DNA of 7,792 nucleotides from positions 1 to 7,792 of the forward strand of contig JAPUJS010000622.1 of the NCBI GenBank assembly GCA_027296045.1, read 5' to 3'. The DNA is from a bacterium (lineage in GTDB: Bacteria > Latescibacterota > UBA2968). Every line of letters starts with the position of its first letter. The stretch's first letter is position 1. Under the pieces are notes generated by a model that searched no databases, was not told where the DNA came from, and worked only from the letters and a program-made list of their open reading frames with translations. Positions 5,207-7,792 of the stretch are shown piece by piece. Made by a program: the position numbers and the translations under genes.

Positions 5207-5998
5207 ATGGGCATCTTAAACCAAAAAACCGCACTCATCACAGGCGGCGGCCGAGGAATTGGTCGCGGCATCGCATTCGAACTGGCCAAAGAAGGCGCTG
5301 ACATAGTTGTCGCAGATCTGAACGTTGAAAATGCACAACAGACGGTCGACGAAGTCCAGACACTGGGTCAAAAAGCCACCTCTGTCAAAATGGATGTCAC
5401 CGATGAAGCCTCCGTCGCAACCGGAATTGAAACGGCCCTGTCCAAACACGATCGCATCGACATTCTTGTCAACAATGCAGGCGTCGTTGGCAACCACACC
5501 GGTGCCGAGGTCACCCTCCAGGACTGGGACATGTGCTTCAACGTCAACCTCAAAGGCATCTGGATCGTCACCCGCGCCCTCGTCGATCATTTCAAAGCCA
5601 ATCAAAATGGCAAAATTATCAATATCTCTTCCATCGCTGGAAGACAGGGCACACCGGGCATGCCGGCCTATTCCGCCTCCAAATCCGGCGTCATCAGCCT
5701 CACCCAATCCCTGGCCCAGGAACTCGGCCCCTTCAACATCAACGTCAACGCCGTCTGCCCCGGCCTCCTGTGGACTGACATCTGGCGCAAACTGGAAGTC
5801 CTCTATGGCGGCGCAAAATCAGAAAAAGAAATCAACCAGCGAAATCATTTCAACCAATACATCGCCAACCGCTGCCCCCTCGGCCGTGAGCAAACCCCCG
5901 AAGACATCGGCATGGCCATCGCCTTCCTGGCCTCCGACCACGCCCGGAACATCACCGGACAAGCCCTGAATGTGGACGGCGGCATCAAAATGAACTAA
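5207..5998 (+). CDS. Short-chain dehydrogenase/reductase (classical SDR)
   Basis: The 263-residue protein has every classical SDR feature: cofactor loop TGGGRGIG (12-19), Asp37 at the end of the second strand (NAD preferred), DVT (63-65), NNAG (89-92), NVNLKG (112-117), catalytic Ser142 in NISSIAG, Tyr155 and Lys159 in YSASK, PGLLWTDIW (185-193) and the C-terminal GQALNVDGG (251-259). Such enzymes interconvert alcohols and ketones, or make 3-oxoacyl compounds, in the cytoplasm. An enlarged substrate loop (about 190-225, including a charged KSEKEINQRNHFNQ part) points to sugar or sugar-acid type substrates, though weakly. ATG is preceded by AGGGA seven bases away. It is divergent from the propeller gene and convergent with the PhyH gene. 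It may oxidise a hydroxylated intermediate shared with its neighbours; this is inference. Confidence 0.9.
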   Translation: MGILNQKTALITGGGRGIGRGIAFELAKEGADIVVADLNVENAQQTVDEVQTLGQKATSVKMDVTDEASVATGIETALSKHDRIDILVNNAGVVGNHTGAEVTLQDWDMCFNVNLKGIWIVTRALVDHFKANQNGKIINISSIAGRQGTPGMPAYSASKSGVISLTQSLAQELGPFNINVNAVCPGLLWTDIWRKLEVLYGGAKSEKEINQRNHFNQYIANRCPLGREQTPEDIGMAIAFLASDHARNITGQALNVDGGIKMN

Positions 5999-6026
5999 GT
6001 TTCTGCATTGGGCCACGATGACATCC

Positions 6027-6065
6027 AAAAAGGGCGGGCTAAGTTTTCTTGGCTCGCCCTAAAAA
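6027..6065. terminator. Convergent hairpin terminator between SDR and PhyH gene
   Basis: A 13-bp stem (6031-6043 with 6048-6060) closes on a four-T loop. As plus-strand RNA all 13 pairs form, two of them G-U, but A-rich sequence follows. As minus-strand RNA the two wobbles become mismatches, yet the stem ends in TTTTT (complement of 6027-6031). It therefore best serves as the intrinsic terminator of the leftward PhyH gene, whose stop is 44 bases away, and may slow polymerase coming from the SDR. Confidence 0.6.
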
Positions 6066-6103
6066 CACCAGGGTCCAAACGCTCACCCCTCCTATTTCAA
6101 AAC

Positions 6104-6901
6104 TCAAGTGCTCGACACCTCAATCTCTTCCAAATGCCGCGCTATCGCAGCGGCAACTTCTGCATCGTCCAGTTTATCAATCCGTGTCAACAAATCATCC
6201 GGCGCATCTGGCAGCACAATCACATTGGACGCCCCGACATACGCAAAAATAAAAGCCCACCGCGGCTGTGAACTCAAATTGGGATGGGAAGCGTGAAGCA
6301 CATTGCCGTGAAAATAAAGCACCGATCCCGGCGTCATCTCACAATGTACCTCCTCCATCTCTCGAAGCGCAGTTTCAACCCGCTCCGGATCGGCAATCAG
6401 CTGAGACCCTGAATCCCAATGCTCCAATCGCCCCACACGGTGAGACCCCCGAACCACCCTCAAACAACCGTTATCCCGGGTGGCCGGATCAAGCGCCACC
6501 ATCACACTCACAAGGTCGGGATAGAAAAATTCCTTGTAATGATAACCATAATCCTGATGCCACTGCCAACCCCCGGTATTGGCATTTTTTAACATCGTCA
6601 AATGATAATAGTGACAGACCTCATCCCCCAAAAGCTGCTCCAAAGGGTCCACAATGCGCCGACTGCGCACACACGCGCTAAAAACATCGTCGATCAACCT
6701 CGAACGGTTCACCAGACGCGTGCCCAGTCCTTCTTCCCCCTCATCGTAGTTATGATTGGTCTTGGCTTCGGCAGCCATCTTCGGATCTTCCTGCACAATA
6801 CGCCGAATCTGCGCCACCTCTTTCGCATTGAACGCGTCTTCAACGATCAGATAGCCATCTGCCTCAAATTGCCGGATCTGCGCTTCATTCAAAGTAGGCA
6901 A
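6104..6901 (-). CDS. PhyH-family Fe(II)/2-oxoglutarate dioxygenase
   Basis: Starting at TTG 6901 the protein has 265 residues and begins MPTLNEAQIRQFEADGYLIV, the standard opening of phytanoyl-CoA dioxygenase-like proteins. The iron-binding facial triad is visible: His115 and Asp117 in WHQDYGYHY (114-122) and the distal His203 in HASHPN; Arg214 in QPRWAF is the likely 2-oxoglutarate anchor. NGCLRVVRGSHRVGR (144-158) is also typical. These enzymes hydroxylate an unactivated carbon with O2 and 2-oxoglutarate. Bacterial members act on many substrates, including ectoine and small acids, so the substrate cannot be named. The TTG is preferred because GAGGAG sits six bases before it; an in-frame GTG at 6970 would add 23 residues unlike the family. 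A second PhyH gene lies 174 bp upstream on the same strand. Confidence 0.87.
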   Translation of the reverse strand: MPTLNEAQIRQFEADGYLIVEDAFNAKEVAQIRRIVQEDPKMAAEAKTNHNYDEGEEGLGTRLVNRSRLIDDVFSACVRSRRIVDPLEQLLGDEVCHYYHLTMLKNANTGGWQWHQDYGYHYKEFFYPDLVSVMVALDPATRDNGCLRVVRGSHRVGRLEHWDSGSQLIADPERVETALREMEEVHCEMTPGSVLYFHGNVLHASHPNLSSQPRWAFIFAYVGASNVIVLPDAPDDLLTRIDKLDDAEVAAAIARHLEEIEVSST

Positions 6902-6907
6902 AACAAT

Positions 6908-6913
6908 CTCCTC
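6908..6913 (-). promoter_or_regulatory. Ribosome-binding site that decides a TTG start
   Basis: GAGGAG on the minus strand (complement of 6908-6913) is six bases before TTG 6901-6899. It places the start where the PhyH family normally begins, rather than at the GTG 69 bases upstream. Confidence 0.65.
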
Positions 6914-6933
6914 AAAAAAGGCGGGCAACCCAC
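6914..6933 (-). terminator. Small hairpin plus T6 directly before the PhyH ribosome-binding site
   Basis: On the minus strand GTGGG (6933-6929), loop TTG and CCCGC (6925-6921) form a five-pair stem with one wobble, followed by C and TTTTTT (6919-6914). The same CCCGCC can instead pair with GGCGGG (complement of 6974-6979), 48 bases upstream. It is either a weak terminator for the upstream PhyH transcript or an attenuator-like leader of this PhyH gene. Confidence 0.3.
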
Positions 6934-7075
6934 TATCTCTCCAAATCAATCCAGCCGAATGAACTCGCACAAACCCGCCAAGAATTCATCCAACCCTCAA
7001 AAAATCACACCGTTTGATCCCGCCTTCAAACAATAATGTACGTCCACCGTCCGACCATTTCTTCGATCCGGACCG

Positions 7076-7792
7076 TCAATCCGCGTTCACAGCCTCCAAT
7101 TCTTCCCGCACGTCTTCCAACCCCCCAAATTCCTGCCAGATGTCCGCCATCGCATCCGTACTATTTTCTCCCGCATTCACATGTCGAGGCCGGAAGATCA
7201 CCGCATACCGGATATCCGGAGAATTGTTCGGAGCCGCGTTGTGATACATCTGGTGGTGACAGATGGCCACATCTCCCGCCTTACCCGTAAACTGGATGGG
7301 CTCGTGCGGCAAATCCACATCTGGCAACTGACGATTTTGCCTCAGCGTTTCCGGATAATTGGGATCGGCCTGAAAGGCTTTTTCAAACACTTTGTGCGCC
7401 CCCGGCCAAAACGTAAAATTCCCCATATAAGGCCGGGGCACATCCTGAACCAGCACCACCACCAGAAGTGTGAACCCTCTGCTCAACAACCCCTGCCGCA
7501 GCTTTCCACCCAGATCCAGATGGCCTCTCACCAGCTCTCGATCTTCGGCCCCCGGAAAGTTCAGCTTCACATTCCCGGCCTTTGGAAATTGCAAATTCTC
7601 CTCCCCCACAATCGACTCACACATCGGAGAGATCGGCGTCTGATTAAACAGATCCGTAATCACCGCCTGATCGCTCAATCCCGGATTTCGCCCCTGCTGT
7701 ATCATATTCTGACTCATATAATAGTTAATCGCCCGCCGCGCCCTTTCCACCATAATCCCCGGCACACCCCCTCGAACGATGATATACCCATC
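7076..7792 (-). CDS. Second PhyH-family dioxygenase, N-terminus cut by window edge
   Basis: The frame is open to the right edge, giving 238 visible residues that begin DGYIIVRGGVPGIMVERARR, the usual near-N-terminal PhyH segment, so only about 10-20 residues are missing. The GTG at 7765 is therefore internal and not the start. Counting from the edge, His91 and Asp93 in GHLDLGG (90-96) form the HxD motif, His184 in YHNAAPN is the distal ligand and Arg195 in DIRYAVIF the likely 2-oxoglutarate anchor. FWPGAHKVFEK (128-138) matches the conserved GSH-type loop. It is clearly divergent from the other PhyH protein here: the HxD context (GHLD versus WHQD) and the C-terminus differ, so it is not a recent duplicate. 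The reaction is presumably hydroxylation of a different or successive substrate. It lies on the same strand, 174 bp upstream of the first PhyH gene. Confidence 0.82.
   Translation of the reverse strand, partial: DGYIIVRGGVPGIMVERARRAINYYMSQNMIQQGRNPGLSDQAVITDLFNQTPISPMCESIVGEENLQFPKAGNVKLNFPGAEDRELVRGHLDLGGKLRQGLLSRGFTLLVVVLVQDVPRPYMGNFTFWPGAHKVFEKAFQADPNYPETLRQNRQLPDVDLPHEPIQFTGKAGDVAICHHQMYHNAAPNNSPDIRYAVIFRPRHVNAGENSTDAMADIWQEFGGLEDVREELEAVNAD

Noticed and set aside
5077..5301. Small open frame starting in the divergent region before the SDR
   Set aside because: No ribosome-binding site, His/Arg-rich translation, and it runs out of frame into the SDR coding sequence.
5216..5707. Minus-strand open frame of 163 codons inside the SDR gene
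   Set aside because: The plus strand carries every SDR motif; the reverse frame is low-complexity Gly/Asp/Phe-rich antisense.
5325..5969. Plus-strand open frame of 214 codons overlapping the SDR
   Set aside because: Ser/Pro-rich product with no recognisable motif, one frame off the real gene.
6902..6970. N-terminal extension of the PhyH protein from GTG 6970
   Set aside because: The added 23 residues do not resemble the family, whereas TTG 6901 has GAGGAG at the right distance and gives the usual MPTL-type beginning.
7076..7765. GTG at 7765 as start of the second PhyH gene
   Set aside because: The frame stays open to the window edge and encodes DGYIIVRGG, a conserved PhyH segment, so the real start lies outside the window.

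Overview
The window reads as a piece of a Gram-negative-type bacterial chromosome rich in small-molecule catabolism, with a mobile-DNA remnant at its left end. The combination of two phytanoyl-CoA-dioxygenase-like (PhyH) genes, a secreted PQQ-type beta-propeller beginning with a WPQWRG motif, a TIM-barrel sugar-phosphate isomerase and a beta-hydroxyacid dehydrogenase is typical of uncultured marine or sponge-associated lineages (Poribacteria, Latescibacterota, Planctomycetes-like). That assignment is inference; no rRNA or other marker gene is present.

Left end (1-968). A tyrosine-recombinase N-terminus runs off the left edge on the minus strand. Divergent from it is a DUF433-type antitoxin whose last ~25 codons look abnormal; the +2 frame under them spells the first dozen residues of a PIN-like toxin before breaking down. 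This looks like an eroded toxin-antitoxin pair. About 320 bases without a gene follow, holding a perfect 12-bp inverted repeat, a perfect 38-bp palindrome that works as a minus-strand terminator, and a nested weaker foldback.

Middle (969-4935, all minus strand). In transcription order: a secreted PQQ-like beta-propeller protein, a 60-bp gap with a sigma70-like promoter and an overlapping dyad, then a tight three-gene unit: beta-hydroxyacid dehydrogenase, TIM-barrel isomerase/epimerase, and 2-keto-4-pentenoate hydratase/FAH-family protein, with gaps of 12 and 7 bp. This order suggests stepwise breakdown of a sugar acid or similar hydroxyacid: oxidation, isomerisation, then dehydration/hydration or C-C cleavage. 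The substrate cannot be read from sequence. Two of the three enzymes depart from the textbook active site.

Right end (4936-7792). A 271-bp divergent regulatory region with clustered palindromes separates the propeller gene from a plus-strand short-chain dehydrogenase. This is followed by a convergent hairpin and two minus-strand PhyH-family Fe(II)/2-oxoglutarate dioxygenases, the second cut by the right edge. The PhyH enzymes, the SDR and the three-gene unit could together hydroxylate, oxidise and degrade one class of compound, but only their proximity supports this.

I found no tRNA, rRNA, CRISPR array or insertion sequence. No clearly new system is proven. The best leads are the dehydrogenase/isomerase/hydratase unit with altered catalytic residues, and the relic toxin-antitoxin/integrase junction.
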